Positions 31,293-31,689 of a stretch of 31,689 nucleotides of DNA are shown piece after piece. The notes under the pieces are model-generated. The model worked only from the letters and a program-made list of their open reading frames with translations. It did not search any database and was not told where the DNA came from. The translations under genes and the position numbers were made by a program. The DNA comes from CAVPCY01 sp963702525. GTDB taxonomy: Bacteria; Actinomycetota; Coriobacteriia; Anaerosomatales; PHET01. How positions within the stretch are numbered: position 1 is the stretch's first letter; every line of letters starts with the position of its first letter. The DNA is taken from the NCBI GenBank assembly GCA_963702525.1, contig CAVPCY010000028.1, forward strand, positions 1 to 31,689, read 5' to 3'.

Positions 31293-31689
31293 TTGTACGA
31301 TGATGCCAAGCCACGAGTGCCGAGCCGCACGCGCGATCTCACCGTGGCAGCGCTGCTCGCGGCGCTGATCGCCGCGACGTCGTGGATCATCGTTCCCTTC
31401 GGCCCCGTCCCTTTCACGCTCCAGTCGATGTTCGTCATGCTGGCCGGGCTACTCCTCCCGCCGGGTTGGGCGGCGGGCTCGATGGCGCTCTACGTGGCGC
31501 TCGGGGCGGCAGGGCTGCCTGTCTTCTCGGGGGCGCAAGGAGGAATGGGCGTACTGTTCGGCCCGACCGGTGGCTTCCTGTTCGCATTCCCGATCGCGGC
31601 AGCAGCGGTCTCCGGGGTCTTCCGGGCACTGAGGGGGCCGTCCTCGGCGGGCCCGCGATGGTTCGTCTGTGCCGCAATGGCGATGCTCG
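31293..31689 (+). CDS. bioY: Biotin transporter BioY (truncated by window end)
   Basis: This is the substrate-binding membrane (S) component of an ECF-type biotin importer. About 132 residues are present; the gene runs off the window end. Visible are hydrophobic helices DLTVAALLAALIAATSWIIV, the BioY signature PFGPVPFTLQSMFVMLAGLLLPPGW, MALYVALGAAGLPVFSGAQGGMGVLFGPTGGFLFAFPIAA, which holds the conserved Gly-rich loop. The TTG start at 31293 has GAGGGGAG (31276-31283) about 9 bases upstream and its own promoter. It may work with EcfA and EcfT encoded elsewhere. Confidence 0.93.
   Translation, partial: MYDDAKPRVPSRTRDLTVAALLAALIAATSWIIVPFGPVPFTLQSMFVMLAGLLLPPGWAAGSMALYVALGAAGLPVFSGAQGGMGVLFGPTGGFLFAFPIAAAAVSGVFRALRGPSSAGPRWFVCAAMAML

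Overview
The window is about 31.7 kb of GC-rich, densely packed bacterial chromosome. GTG and TTG starts and 1 to 14 bp gene overlaps are frequent. The core gene order tilS-hpt-ftsH-folE-folP-folK-panB-panC-nadA-nadB-nadC is typical of Actinomycetota. The futalosine menaquinone genes mqnA, mqnC and mqnE, a carbamate kinase and the radical-SAM enzymes suggest an anaerobic or facultative lineage; Coriobacteriia or relatives is my best guess, inferred from family knowledge only. No search was run. No rRNA, tRNA, CRISPR array, insertion sequence or phage gene was seen. No gene-free stretch exceeds 300 bases; the longest is 14587-14847.

Layout. (1) 165-6181, plus strand: a DesK/NarL-type sensor kinase and response regulator, then a MacA-like adaptor, a MacB-type ATPase, a MacB-type permease and a small Pro/Gly-rich membrane protein. 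Both transcription units are preceded by nearly the same 16-bp palindrome, which fits a NarL-type 7-2-7 site. (2) 6254-10580: mqnA-mqnC (minus), arcC (plus) and mqnE (minus). (3) 10669-14586, minus: a YehZYXW/OpuC-type osmoprotectant ABC importer, in the order binding lipoprotein, long permease, ATPase, short permease. (4) 14848-24156, plus: a C_GCAxxG_C_C family protein, tilS, hpt and ftsH. Then come a predicted metal-dependent hydrolase and a second, soluble GAF kinase/regulator pair, followed by folE, folP and folK. No folB is present. FolK carries an extra DUF2007-like C-terminal domain. (5) 24192-29619, plus: a compact promoter and a structured leader RNA, then panB-panC and nadA-nadB-nadC, covering pantothenate and de novo NAD synthesis. 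(6) 29707-31689, plus: a DedA protein, birA without a DNA-binding domain, and a truncated bioY.

At least ten single-base frame disruptions lie inside five otherwise well-conserved genes: the MacB-type ATPase, the MacB permease, mqnC (four), tilS (three) and nadB. Correcting each by one base restores full-length family proteins, and tilS is normally essential. I therefore read them as errors in this sequence rather than real decay. The affected genes are listed as CDS with the disruption described.

The most interesting non-coding signals are three. One is the pair of NarL-type palindromes linking the first two-component system to the efflux operon. The second is a 32-nt hairpin with one bulged A on each strand directly before panB, resembling the pan RNA motif. 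The third is a set of promoter-like elements, including a leaderless arrangement at the first kinase gene.
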